Assembly (NCBI RefSeq): GCF_015234135.1
Contig: NZ_JADGIK010000004.1
Span: 242,343 to 306,342, forward strand
DNA from: Faecalibacter rhinopitheci
Lineage (GTDB): Bacteria; Bacteroidota; Bacteroidia; Flavobacteriales; Weeksellaceae
Length of the DNA: 64,000 bases
Direction: 5' to 3'
Shown here in pieces: positions 9,669 to 17,559 of this stretch (its first letter is position 1; every line of letters starts with the position of its first letter). The notes beneath the pieces are model-generated. The model was not told the DNA's origin, made no database searches, and worked only from the letters and a program-made list of their open reading frames with translations. The position numbers and the translations under genes were made by a program.

Positions 9669-9811
9669 AAGGAGATGTAAAGGAAGATTATTCACATTTA
9701 GGTAATTTTCAAAAAGAAATTACAAAAATGCCTGCCAATTTTGAAAATCATTTGAAAGAAAAAGGAGATGTTTATCGAGGTTGGAAGATTGTGCCTTATT
9801 GGGTGAAGTAA
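9644..9811 (+). CDS. Small ORF of 55 residues, probable fragment of a larger gene
   Basis: The frame overlaps the broken integrase end and encodes an acidic, mostly helical N-terminus (MFTDELKGDVKEDYSHLGNF) and a C-terminus rich in aromatics (VYRGWKIVPYWVK). I do not recognise it. Its start coincides with the point where integrase similarity ends, so I read it as the tail of a foreign gene joined to the integrase by a deletion or insertion. It may not be expressed. Confidence 0.35.
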   Translation: MEMFTDELKGDVKEDYSHLGNFQKEITKMPANFENHLKEKGDVYRGWKIVPYWVK

Positions 9812-10136
9812 AATAAAAATCTAAAATATAATAGACTAGTTTTAAACTTAATCCCATAAATCTGCAAAATTATCTCTCAAACAGTAATAGTTTTTTGTTA
9901 AAAAAAATATAAAAATATACTAATTGTATAAATATTCGAATAAAAATGATTATTTATATACATTCTAAACAATTAATTAAACTACTGTCATGTAATTAAT
10001 TATAATTATTTATTTTCTTAATTTTTACGAAATACATATTTAATATAGTATTATAAAATATCTTTATGTTCTGTAAGTAATATGATAAACATAAACTTAT
10101 ACATTTGCACACGTTTAAAATTAAGATAACAAAAAA
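9812..10136 (+). other. AT-rich intergenic region with one promoter
   Basis: About 325 bases with very low GC. The only signal I can support is the -7 element TACATTTG at 10100-10107, which would start transcription about 20-30 bases upstream of the secreted-protein gene at 10137. No other gene or repeat is seen. Confidence 0.6.
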
Positions 10137-10790
10137 ATGAAAAATTTTATATTACTTCTTTTATGCATTTTAGGATTTAATGCAAATGCACAAGTTGGAA
10201 TTAATACTGATAGTCCTCAAAAATATTCAATGCTTGAAGTACAAGCAAAAGATAAGGGTATTTTGATACCTCGTGTTTCATTAACTAATATTTTTGATAA
10301 AGAGACTGTTACAAATATAGACGGTAGCTCATTTAAGTCATATGAAAATAGTTTACTAGTTTATAATACAAATACATCTTCAATAACTGGAGTAGAGGAA
10401 TATAAGAATGTAACTCCAGGATATTATTATTGGGAAACTGATCGTTGGATTAGAATGACATCGACTAAAGATCAGCAATTCTTTTATATGCCATCTATTA
10501 TCATCCCTACATCATCTGATCAAGTAGCAACTGGAAGCACATTTGGTACTATTGATTTATATGCAATCTATAAATCTCAGTTTACAAATGCTATGGTAAG
10601 AAATACAAACGCTTCAACAACATTACCTATTTATAAAACGAATCAATTAGATTACTATATTACATGGTATGATGATTCTGTTTTTACAAATGTAAAAGTT
10701 TCTGATAAAGGTGTAATGACTTATCAGATTAAACCTAATTCTGATATTTCGATAGGTTCATTTATGAATATCATATTTGCAGTTAAATAA
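10137..10790 (+). CDS. Secreted protein of the VGINT family
   Basis: This 217-residue protein begins with a clear signal peptide (MKNFILLLLCILGFNANA, cleavage near A18). It then has VGINTDSPQKYSMLEVQAKD and the GILIPRVSLT segment common in secreted flavobacterial proteins that start with a short tail-fibre-like motif. The GYYYWETDRWIRM stretch is also typical of the group. The C-terminal third is beta-rich with no recognisable enzyme motif. It is followed after 1 base by the GEVED protein gene, so the two form an operon driven by the TACATTTG promoter at 10100. Four other genes in this window (at 39.4, 40.0, 40.7 and 56.2 kb) encode proteins of the same general design. A surface or adhesion role is inferred. 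Confidence 0.6.
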   Translation: MKNFILLLLCILGFNANAQVGINTDSPQKYSMLEVQAKDKGILIPRVSLTNIFDKETVTNIDGSSFKSYENSLLVYNTNTSSITGVEEYKNVTPGYYYWETDRWIRMTSTKDQQFFYMPSIIIPTSSDQVATGSTFGTIDLYAIYKSQFTNAMVRNTNASTTLPIYKTNQLDYYITWYDDSVFTNVKVSDKGVMTYQIKPNSDISIGSFMNIIFAVK

Positions 10791-10791
10791 G

Positions 10792-12327
10792 ATGAAAAAG
10801 CTTTTATTAACTTTAATACCAATGATAGTTGGAACCTATTCTTCAGCACAATGTTTTTCTGATGAGAATGGTAAAAGATTAGAACCTGTAATTTCTACAT
10901 TTGCCACTAAAGGGAGTGGTAAATATAAGAATGAGATACTTTGGTTGAATTGGGGAGCTAGTTCACCTACTAGTATAAAGGGGTCTTCTAAAGTTTTGAG
11001 CACTAGCGATTATTCTAATGCTGAAATAAAAATTACAAATGATAAATATTTCTGTGTTAAAACCAAAATAATCAAAGTTAGCCAAGTAACTTCAGATGTA
11101 ATTGATAAAGCTTGGAGTATAATGGATGAGACTTATACAAACGAGGGAAATACATTATATCATATTTTGAGATCATCTAATCAAGGTGATTATTCGGAAA
11201 TTGAACTTGAATCACATGCTTTTGTATTATCGCGTAAATCTGCAAATGATCCTTTTGTAAATGAACCGGTAAGAATTAAAGGATTAATTATAGCTGATGC
11301 TGAATCTGCAAATACTAATGAATATCTTACTCTTACTTCAAAAGGTAAATGGGATATTATTGAATTTGTAAATTTAATTACTGATAATATTAAATATAAT
11401 TATAAGATAAAAAAAGTTACCAATATAGATAATACAAGTACTATAACGATGGGGTATGGGCAAGATAAAGCGCAAGCAGCTATTGCAATGCTAAATTTTG
11501 ATGCTGATGCTTATTCTTCTCTTTCTGATAGTTATAAAGTTAACTATAAATCAACGTTTAAAGGAACAGGTAGAACTTCTATTTCAATAGGTTTACTTAC
11601 ACCGTATGCAGATTTTGGAGATGCTCCCGAATCTTATGGTGCTCCAATTCATTTTATAGATAATGTACAACTTAGGAAAGATAATCTTGGAGATAAAGTT
11701 GCAGAAACTAATATAGGTACATCCAAGTCATTTGTAGCGGGAGGTTTAGAAAAACCTAATACTAATTATGTAGGTACTTTAGGTCCTGACGCAAATCCAA
11801 TGCCTGTATATTCTAAAGATGCATTAGGAGATGACTATACATATAATTATGATGGTACTAGAAATGTTTTGACAAATGAAGAAGATAGTTGGCCGAAAAA
11901 ATTCCAAAGTTTTTCATATAAAACTGTCGATTCTAATAAATATCCTATTGGTGCATTAATTAGTGCAGAGATTCCTGTTAAGGTTAATAGAAGTAGTGTA
12001 ATAGCTGGGTGGATAGATTTTAATTTGAATGGAAAATTTGATGATTCTGAACGTGTATTCAAGAAAGTAGACGTTAATGATTCTAAAGTATTATTAGAAT
12101 GGAAAATTCCTCAAAATAGAAAACCTTTCAGTACATATGCCAGAATTAGACTTTTTGATTTGGTAGAAGTTTCAAAATCCAATCAGACGATTGATGAATC
12201 TCTATTAAGTCCCAGTTCAGATGTTGTAGGAGGTGAAGTAGAAGATCACCATATGAAAATTTTGCCATCTGCAGTTTCAAACCCGATGATATTGAATTCA
12301 ACACCAATATATAAATCTTTTGATTAA
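10792..12327 (+). CDS. Secreted GEVED-domain protein
   Basis: From the ATG at 10792 the gene encodes 511 residues with a signal peptide (MKKLLLTLIPMIVGTYSSAQ). An ATG 15 bases upstream (10777) lies inside the previous gene and would put polar residues before the signal peptide. A DFGDAPESYGAPIHF motif near residue 278 is followed by DDYTYNYDGTRNVLTNEEDS, IAGWIDFNLNGKFDDSERVF and the terminal GEVEDHHMKI. These are the landmarks of the GEVED domain found in large Bacteroidota surface proteins, which binds calcium-like ligands through acidic loops. The N-terminal 270 residues are unassigned. No type IX secretion tail is evident at the C-terminus. It is likely a surface or extracellular protein. 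Confidence 0.75.
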   Translation: MKKLLLTLIPMIVGTYSSAQCFSDENGKRLEPVISTFATKGSGKYKNEILWLNWGASSPTSIKGSSKVLSTSDYSNAEIKITNDKYFCVKTKIIKVSQVTSDVIDKAWSIMDETYTNEGNTLYHILRSSNQGDYSEIELESHAFVLSRKSANDPFVNEPVRIKGLIIADAESANTNEYLTLTSKGKWDIIEFVNLITDNIKYNYKIKKVTNIDNTSTITMGYGQDKAQAAIAMLNFDADAYSSLSDSYKVNYKSTFKGTGRTSISIGLLTPYADFGDAPESYGAPIHFIDNVQLRKDNLGDKVAETNIGTSKSFVAGGLEKPNTNYVGTLGPDANPMPVYSKDALGDDYTYNYDGTRNVLTNEEDSWPKKFQSFSYKTVDSNKYPIGALISAEIPVKVNRSSVIAGWIDFNLNGKFDDSERVFKKVDVNDSKVLLEWKIPQNRKPFSTYARIRLFDLVEVSKSNQTIDESLLSPSSDVVGGEVEDHHMKILPSAVSNPMILNSTPIYKSFD

Positions 12328-12335
12328 ACCACCAG

Positions 12336-12363
12336 AACCACTCAAACTGAGTGGTTTTTTTTT
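12336..12363 (+). terminator. Terminator after the GEVED gene
   Basis: A perfect 9-bp stem, AACCACTCA / TGAGTGGTT, has a 3-nt loop and a run of T residues. Confidence 0.85.
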
Positions 12364-12522
12364 ACTATATATTTTAACTTTTATATATTATATAAGAACT
12401 AGATAATGTATAAAAATCTTCACAATTATATTAGGGCAACTTCTGCTAAAATAAAATTATTTCAACCATTAAGTCGGCGTTAACTCCAGTAAAAATGTAG
12501 CACTTAAGCCTTAATTACAAAG

Positions 12523-12530
12523 TAAATTTG
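12523..12530 (+). promoter_or_regulatory. Promoter element for the 129-residue gene
   Basis: TAAATTTG matches TAnnTTTG exactly and lies 32 bases upstream of the ATG at 12562. Confidence 0.5.
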
Positions 12531-12561
12531 ATTTCAATCAATTAATTAATAATTTATTCGA

Positions 12562-12951
12562 ATGAAACAAAAATTACTAGAGTTACTTACTGCAAAATAT
12601 TTAGGAAAAGGCACTCATAAAGATACATTGGCACGTTTAGCGGCGGCTTACTCGTTACAATGCACTACAGAAGAAGAAGCACAGGCACTTGTAAACAAAT
12701 TAACAGATGAACAAGTTACTGACTTTGAAAAAGAATACCGTTCAGAAGTAGATTCTAAATTATTTGATAGTATTATAAAGGTAAACCTTCAGCAAAATAA
12801 AACTGAACGATCCGAGCAGTTAATTGATTCGATTAAGAAAGAATCCGATAAAGAAACTAATGGAATTCAATTCGGGACTTATCTTACCTGTTTTGGAGTC
12901 CTCTGTTTTATACTTGCATTAATTTGGTTGTGGTTTTATTTGAAAAAGTAA
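12562..12951 (+). CDS. Small tail-anchored protein of unknown function (mobile-element cargo)
   Basis: This 129-residue protein has an N-terminal helical domain (KLLELLTAKYLGKGTHKDTL, then EEEAQALVNKLTDEQVTDFEK) and a single C-terminal transmembrane helix (TYLTCFGVLCFILALIWLWF), so it is a tail-anchored membrane protein. The N-terminal part resembles small proteins I associate with flavobacterial phages and mobile elements; I know no function for them. It has its own promoter at 12523 and lies inside the element between the 49-bp repeats. Confidence 0.5.
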   Translation: MKQKLLELLTAKYLGKGTHKDTLARLAAAYSLQCTTEEEAQALVNKLTDEQVTDFEKEYRSEVDSKLFDSIIKVNLQQNKTERSEQLIDSIKKESDKETNGIQFGTYLTCFGVLCFILALIWLWFYLKK

Positions 12952-13025
12952 GAAAAGGGTAGTGATATTTATATTGCTACCATTTTTATTTTTTACTATA
13001 TTGTATTAACCAATTATAAATTAAA

Positions 13026-13388
13026 ATGGAGAGATTCTTATTATGTGAAAACCCTATGAATGGGAATACTAGTCCTATTTATATCTTACAAACTTCAAAC
13101 TATTCTATGTTAATAGATATAATTCCATATGATGAATTGGAAGATATCAGTTTTAGAAGTGATGATGTATATTCTTTATTCACCTATTTAAATCCAGATG
13201 GCTTTAAAGAACATTATATGCTAAAAGTTGTTAGGTTCTTTAATCTTAATGATATTGAAGTGAAAGAGAATATAAATGAAATTAAATCGCAAATTATGGA
13301 AGCATGGAATTGGTATAAAACTTACATGATTTGGGAGGATATAAGATTTGATTCAAGTGACAATCCAGAACGAATTAATTTTAATTGA
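13026..13388 (+). CDS. Hypothetical protein, 120 residues
   Basis: Not recognised. The sequence is acidic and soluble, with no signal peptide or membrane segment. It starts MERFLLCENPMNGNTSPIYI and ends with a Trp-rich helix (IMEAWNWYKTYMIWEDIRF). A short stretch after its stop (about 13390-13460) can be read in another frame as IDFKEIIKELNLTDAK, which may be the original C-terminus lost by a frameshift. It is the last cargo gene of the element, upstream of the promoter that now serves the helicase. Confidence 0.45.
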   Translation: MERFLLCENPMNGNTSPIYILQTSNYSMLIDIIPYDELEDISFRSDDVYSLFTYLNPDGFKEHYMLKVVRFFNLNDIEVKENINEIKSQIMEAWNWYKTYMIWEDIRFDSSDNPERINFN

Positions 13389-13461
13389 TAGATTTTAAAG
13401 AAATAATAAAAGAATTGAATCTTACCGACGCTAAAATGTACGAGATTTTAAAAAAATAACA

Positions 13462-13505
13462 TACTTTTGTAAATCGTTCAAGGAAAAATTCTTGAACGAT
13501 TTTCA
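13462..13505 (+). promoter_or_regulatory. Replacement promoter and leader hairpin for the helicase
   Basis: TACTTTTG at 13462-13469 matches TAnnTTTG. It is followed at once by the inverted repeat AAATCGTTCAAG ... CTTGAACGATTT with a short A-rich loop and T residues, then an approximately 85-nt leader to the helicase ATG at 13591. The same order (promoter, hairpin plus Ts, about 100-nt leader) is found at 8218-8340 in front of the displaced fragment, although the sequences differ. The hairpin could act as an attenuator or stabilise the mRNA 5' end. Confidence 0.5.
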
Positions 13506-13525
13506 TTTAAAATAACAAGATTAAT

Positions 13526-13549
13526 ATTGCAATTTTATTGCAGATTGCA
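13526..13549 (+). other. Cluster of ATTGCA repeats near the right element end
   Basis: Three ATTGCA copies (13526, 13537, 13544) lie within 24 bases. They mirror the cluster at 8473-8550 and are a candidate recombinase arm-binding region. Confidence 0.4.
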
Positions 13550-13590
13550 AAAACAATAAAATCGCACTTTGCTTAAAGTGCTTATAAACA

Positions 13591-13639
13591 ATGAATTTTC
13601 AAGAATTATATAAAAACCTAGGCATTCTGGATATGAATG
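13591..13639 (+). repeat. Right attachment-site-like repeat (49 bp), first codons of the helicase
   Basis: Perfect copy of 8340-8388. Because the repeat contains the start codon and first 16 codons, insertion leaves the helicase protein intact while replacing everything upstream. Confidence 0.85.
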
Positions 13640-14898
13640 CGATGCAGCGTAACGCTTTCGAGTTTTCAGGTGACAATCAAGATATTATATTACTATCACC
13701 TACGGGATCAGGTAAAACATTAGGGTTTCTTTTTCCGTTACTTCGTGATCTTGATCCAACCGTGAAAGGTGTCCAAGCTGTTATCATGGTTCCGGCGCGA
13801 GAACTAGGTTTACAAATAGAAGAAGTTTTCAAATCTATGAAAACAGGTTTTAAAGTAACATGTTGTTATGGTGGTCATAGTACAAAAATTGAACAAAATA
13901 ATCTGATAGAAGCTCCAGCTGTATTAATAGGAACACCGGGGCGTATTGCATATCATTTACGCAACGAAAATTTTGATCCAACAACGATTAAAACTTTAGT
14001 CTTAGACGAATTTGATAAAGCGTTAGAGTTCGGTTTTCAATCGGATATGTCAACGATTATTTTCGAGATGAAAAATATCCAACACCGTATTCTTACGTCA
14101 GCAACAGAAATGAAGGATATTCCTGATTTTGCAGGATTAGATAACCACAAAGAAATCAACTTTTTAAAAAATAAAGAAATAAAACCTAATTTAAAAATGA
14201 TGCAAGTGAATACAATTTCTGAAGAGAAATTAGATTCATTATTTAGCTTAATTTGTAAGTTAGGAACACAACGAATGTTGATTTTTTGTAACCACCGAGA
14301 TGCTGTAAATCGTATCAGCGAGCTTTTACGTGAGAAAGGGATTGCAAGAGAAAGTTTTCATGGAGGAATGGAACAAGATGAACGTGAACGTGCTTTGCTA
14401 AAATTCCGTAATGATTCTGTTCGTGTGTTAATTACAACTGATTTAGCAGCTCGTGGATTGGATATTCCAGAGGTAGATACAATTATCCATTACCAATTAC
14501 CTTCAAAAGAAGATGCTTTTACTCATCGTAATGGACGTACAGCACGTATGCATGCAAAAGGAACAGTATATTTAATCATTAGTAATGATGAAAATTTTCC
14601 ATTCATTAGCAAAAAGATTCAAGTAGAAGACATTTCTGGTGAATACAGTATTCCTGAGCGTACGCCTTATCAAACTATTTATATTTCGGCGGGTAAAAAA
14701 GATAAAGTAAACAAAGTAGATATTGTTGGATTCTTATTTAAAAAAGGTGAATTAGATAAATCTGATGTTGGACTTATTGAAGTGAAAGACACAACGTCTT
14801 ATGTAGCAATTAACCGTAAAAAAGTTCCAGATTTATTGAAAAAACTAAATGGGGAAAAAGTAAAAGGCAAGAAAGTAAAAATGCAAATTGCTTATTAA
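13591..14898 (+). CDS. DEAD-box RNA helicase, DbpA-like
   Basis: This 435-residue superfamily 2 RNA helicase has the Q-motif region (MNAMQRNAFEF) and motif I SPTGSGKT near residues 37-44. It also has VPARELG (Ia), TPGRI (Ib), and motif II as DEFD rather than DEAD near 138. Further on are SAT near 170, TTDLAARGLD (V) and HRNGRTAR (VI) near 311. The last 75 residues (DKVNKVDIVGFLFKKGELDK ... YVAINRK) match the DbpA C-terminal RNA-binding domain, which targets the helicase to 23S rRNA during ribosome assembly. The gene's first 49 bases form the right repeat of the inserted element, so its promoter and leader come from the element. Followed by a strong terminator. Confidence 0.9.
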   Translation: MNFQELYKNLGILDMNAMQRNAFEFSGDNQDIILLSPTGSGKTLGFLFPLLRDLDPTVKGVQAVIMVPARELGLQIEEVFKSMKTGFKVTCCYGGHSTKIEQNNLIEAPAVLIGTPGRIAYHLRNENFDPTTIKTLVLDEFDKALEFGFQSDMSTIIFEMKNIQHRILTSATEMKDIPDFAGLDNHKEINFLKNKEIKPNLKMMQVNTISEEKLDSLFSLICKLGTQRMLIFCNHRDAVNRISELLREKGIARESFHGGMEQDERERALLKFRNDSVRVLITTDLAARGLDIPEVDTIIHYQLPSKEDAFTHRNGRTARMHAKGTVYLIISNDENFPFISKKIQVEDISGEYSIPERTPYQTIYISAGKKDKVNKVDIVGFLFKKGELDKSDVGLIEVKDTTSYVAINRKKVPDLLKKLNGEKVKGKKVKMQIAY

Positions 14899-14906
14899 AA
14901 CTAAAT

Positions 14907-14945
14907 AAAAAGATCACTCATTGCTAAAAAGGAGTGATCTTTTAT
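14907..14945 (+). terminator. Terminator after the helicase
   Basis: A 12-bp stem, AAAAGATCACTC / GAGTGATCTTTT, has an A-rich loop. It could serve both strands. Confidence 0.8.
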
Positions 14946-15124
14946 ATATAAACTAATTCATTAATATAAAGCACTTTATAATATGTTAGTTAAAGTGATT
15001 GTTAATATTGTAATTAATAAACTGTATTTAGAATAGCTTTGTTTAATTCACCCTTCAATCAGTAATTTAAAGCGCTTATTTCTCAAAGCCATAAGAAATC
15101 TTATTTTATCAAAATGTAAAGCTT

Positions 15125-15718
15125 TTACTCGTGCATAGCTTTAATTTCTTTTAAAAAATCAACTATATCATTACCAGAATAATCTGCCATTCCTAAAGTT
15201 TTATGAGCTATATTTCCTTCTTTGTCTAGGATAACGGTAGTGGGCAAAGTTCCATCAAATAAAACAATTGGTAAGTTTGAATTTGGATAATAAACAGGAA
15301 GTGTTAGCTTTTTTCTTTTCATGAACTGCTTGGCTTTCTCTTTTTTACTTTCAATTTCTACGGTTAGTATTACTACATCACTATCATCTTTAAATTTATC
15401 ATGTAAAATCTGAATCGAAGGCATTTCTGCAATACACGGAGGACACCAAGTTGCCCAAAAATTAATGAACACCACTTTCCCTTTAAAATCAGCTAAAGTC
15501 ACAACTTCTCCACGATTATTTATCAGATTTACATCCAGATAATCTTTATCAATATTCTTAGTAACTACATTTTCTAAATTAGGTTTAAAAAATCCTACTT
15601 TCATTAAACTTTGTTGAAGAAAAGCTTTAGCATCTGTAGAGAATAATAAAACTATTCCGAGCGATACAAATAAGATATTTGATGTGTTATTTTTTAAAAC
15701 TTTCATAAATTTATTCAT
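15125..15718 (-). CDS. TlpA-like membrane-anchored thioredoxin
   Basis: This 197-residue protein has an N-terminal transmembrane anchor (about residues 14-30) and a periplasmic thioredoxin domain. The redox motif CPPC lies at residues 92-95 inside FINFWATWCPPCIAEMPS, and the cis-Pro region is GTLPTTVILDKEG. Such TlpA/ResA proteins reduce disulfides in cytochrome c maturation or envelope repair. It is convergent with the helicase. The ATG at 15718 gives a normal Lys-flanked anchor, and Met5 is an alternative start. YtxJ, another thiol-redox protein, is encoded 130 bases upstream on the same strand. Confidence 0.85.
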   Translation of the reverse strand: MNKFMKVLKNNTSNILFVSLGIVLLFSTDAKAFLQQSLMKVGFFKPNLENVVTKNIDKDYLDVNLINNRGEVVTLADFKGKVVFINFWATWCPPCIAEMPSIQILHDKFKDDSDVVILTVEIESKKEKAKQFMKRKKLTLPVYYPNSNLPIVLFDGTLPTTVILDKEGNIAHKTLGMADYSGNDIVDFLKEIKAMHE

Positions 15719-15847
15719 ACTTTATTGTGTATTTCCATTCCGCTCAACTTATTTTGCTTTATTTGACTTAAATTATAGTATTGATTTAAGGTATTATAAA
15801 ATAACTTTTTAGCATAGTTTTTAAATAAGTTGCTGATAACAAGTATT

Positions 15848-16165
15848 TTACATTAGATGTTGTTGTACAATTTCATTTTTAATACGGAAATGAGATTCAT
15901 TGTATACACAAACTCCATCCTTTATCACTAAAACTTGTGGAGATTCATGCCTCACGCTATAATCTCTTTCAATTTGATTAGATATATCTCTATGAGCTAA
16001 TAAGTCAATAAATTGAATGGTAAAATTACTTTTTTGTAATTCATTCCATATCATTTCACTCAAAGAGCAAGTTGTGCTATGTTTATAAATTAACTGAGGT
16101 TGGGTAAATGATTCTTTTTTAATACCCTCTAATTGTTCGGATGTTGTGATGTTATTTTTTATCAT
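15848..16165 (-). CDS. ytxJ: Bacillithiol-system monothiol protein YtxJ
   Basis: This 105-residue thioredoxin-fold protein carries the YtxJ hallmark YKHSTTCSLSEM, with a single active-site Cys at residue 33, and the HESPQVLVIKDG block containing the cis-Pro loop. YtxJ is thought to act as a monothiol bacilliredoxin that removes bacillithiol from proteins. Bacillithiol occurs in several Bacteroidota. The length is typical. The neighbouring TlpA-like gene on the same strand supports a thiol-redox context, although the 129-base gap leaves open whether they are co-transcribed. Confidence 0.85.
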   Translation of the reverse strand: MIKNNITTSEQLEGIKKESFTQPQLIYKHSTTCSLSEMIWNELQKSNFTIQFIDLLAHRDISNQIERDYSVRHESPQVLVIKDGVCVYNESHFRIKNEIVQQHLM

Positions 16166-16850
16166 AAGTAGTAATTTAAGATCAATATAATTAGTTCAAA
16201 TAACTTGATTTTATCAATATACTATTTTTTAAAGATTTAATGCTCGTTAAATGAATTCTAAGTACAAATTTACAGTATTTTTATATTAGTTACTCGTGCC
16301 TCAAGCATTGATTGGTAATCTTTTTGTAGAAGAATATTGATAGTATTTGAATTTTTTCTTCTCTCTCAATTAATTTTTTTCTTAATCTCTTCGCTTCAAG
16401 TAGAAAAATATTCCTAATAAGTAACAGACAGTCCGAAATTAGGTTGTATACCTAAACTCCGAACGAGCACCGAACTAAGGCAGGAGAAAGCACGAACAAG
16501 CATACCTGAAAAATTTTCGGTTTGAATTTATATACATCTAATAGTGAAAATTTCATATGACATAAAAACCCTAACAATCACTATATTAAGTACTTGTTAG
16601 GGTGTTGTTATCTTTTATTAACCTTTCTACTTCCCAATACAGAATGTATAAAACTCTTTATTTATAAGTATTTACATATAATGAGGTGTAGTTTTGGTGA
16701 AGTGATTTTAATGAAAGTTTAACATTATTTCATAGAAATTAATAGAAAATCTCTTAGAAACTAGTATTAGCAATTACACCGAGTTTAGACTATGGAGCTT
16801 TTCATTTTCTACTTGTTTGTTTAATAAATTCTGTAATAGATAATTTATAT

Positions 16851-16868
16851 TATACCCTTTAGGGTATA
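16851..16868. promoter_or_regulatory. Palindrome upstream of hipB (possible HipB operator)
   Basis: TATACCC-TTTA-GGGTATA is a perfect 7-bp inverted repeat with a 4-base centre. HipB-type dimers bind such palindromes, but no second copy of this sequence was seen, so the assignment is tentative. Confidence 0.35.
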
Positions 16869-16958
16869 TAAATGTAAAAATATGGTCAGTTTAGTCAATT
16901 AGTGCTATATACCGCACTATTTTAAACCTTTAAGCTAAAATAATAGTAATACATTCAT

Positions 16959-16982
16959 AAAAGTGCAATTTGTTGCACTTTT
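16959..16982. promoter_or_regulatory. Perfect inverted repeat upstream of hipB (probable operator)
   Basis: AAAAGTGCAA-TTTG-TTGCACTTTT is a perfect 10-bp inverted repeat. A further half-site AAAAGTGCA occurs at about 17018-17027, overlapping the hipB start region just after a weak -7 element (TAAATTTACAT at 17007-17017). Position and repetition suit autorepression of the hip operon by HipB. Confidence 0.5.
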
Positions 16983-17031
16983 CTTGTTTTATACCTTATT
17001 TATTTCTAAATTTACATTAAAAGTGCATTAT

Positions 17032-17241
17032 ATGACACTATCAATAATTAATCAAATCAAAGAAAGACGTAAAGTTTTAGCGATATCACAAGAAACATTA
17101 GCAGAGATTTCTGGTGTTGGCTTACGCACGTTAAAACAATTTGAAAGTGGTAAAGGTAATCCAACGTTAGAAACACTACAAAAGTTGTGTGATGCCTTAG
17201 GATTAGAAATTAAATTAGAGGTTAAATCGATTGAATCATGA
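17032..17241 (+). CDS. hipB: HipB-like XRE antitoxin/repressor
   Basis: This 69-residue helix-turn-helix protein (INQIKERRKVLAISQETLAE, then SGVGLRTLKQFESGKGNPTL) is typical of HipB-type XRE regulators, with the recognition helix in the LRTLKQFE region. A longer reading frame beginning at a GTG at 16963 would start inside the probable operator and add hydrophobic, unrelated residues, so the ATG at 17032 is used. Its last codons overlap the hipS start (ATGA). In HipBST systems this protein binds DNA and autoregulates the operon; neutralisation of the kinase lies mainly with HipS. Confidence 0.85.
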   Translation: MTLSIINQIKERRKVLAISQETLAEISGVGLRTLKQFESGKGNPTLETLQKLCDALGLEIKLEVKSIES

Positions 17242-17558
17242 GAGTTGCTCAAATTTTATATAAAGGTGAAAGGGCAGGAGTTTTAACGCAATTGGATAAT
17301 GGTAGTTTTCATTTTATCTATAATGAAGATTGGGTATCTGATGATTCTAAACCTTCGATAAGTTTAACGCTGCCAAAGAGTCAAATTGAATTCAAATCAG
17401 AAGCTTTGTTTCCTTTTTTCTATCATTTATTACCAGAAGGCGTAAACAAACGAATGATTTGTAAAACGTATAAGATAGAAGAAGATGATGCTTTTGGTAT
17501 TTTACTACAAGCGTCGAAAGTAGATACAGTGGGTGCAGTAACAATAGAAAGAATGTAA
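17238..17558 (+). CDS. hipS: HipS-like antitoxin (HipA N-terminal subdomain protein)
   Basis: This 106-residue protein matches the N-terminal subdomain 1 of HipA: GERAGVLTQLDNGSFHFIYN, the SLTLPKSQIEF strand pair, FPFFYHLLPEGVNKRMICKT and DDAFGILLQAS. Here that subdomain is a separate gene, the hallmark of split HipBST systems in which this small protein is the antitoxin of the kinase. It overlaps hipB by 4 bases and ends 1 base before hipT, so translation is coupled across the operon. Confidence 0.85.
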   Translation: MRVAQILYKGERAGVLTQLDNGSFHFIYNEDWVSDDSKPSISLTLPKSQIEFKSEALFPFFYHLLPEGVNKRMICKTYKIEEDDAFGILLQASKVDTVGAVTIERM

Positions 17559-17559
17559 T

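Larger units (their letters stand above)
8340..13590 (+). mobile_element. Decayed integrative element inserted in the 5' end of a DEAD-box helicase gene
   Basis: The same 49 bases occur at 8340-8388 and at 13591-13639 and cover the first 16 codons of the helicase. Between them lie a tyrosine recombinase remnant next to the left end, two secreted-protein genes, two small unknown genes and a promoter facing the right-hand repeat. The arrangement (integrase beside one repeat, target gene restored at the other) is that of a site-specific integrative element of about 5.25 kb. The integrase lacks its catalytic C-terminus, so the element cannot move by itself. No conjugation or replication genes are visible. 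Confidence 0.75.
16166..17031. other. Long intergenic region between ytxJ and hipB
   Basis: About 865 bases without a convincing gene. An inverted repeat ACCCTAACAA / TTGTTAGGGT with a 16-nt loop lies at 16568-16603 and may be a terminator or protein site. A less AT-rich patch at 16430-16505 contains repeated CCGAAC-like words. Two palindromes near the hip operon are listed separately. Everything else appears to be noncoding, low-complexity AT sequence. Confidence 0.5.

Noticed and set aside
13389..13461. Separate small gene after the 120-residue ORF
   Set aside because: No start codon or spacing for a ribosome site. More likely an out-of-frame remnant of the preceding gene's end.
16430..16510. 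GC-richer patch with repeated CCGAAC words, considered as a small RNA
   Set aside because: No stable long hairpin, promoter or terminator around it, and no resemblance to a known RNA family that I can name.
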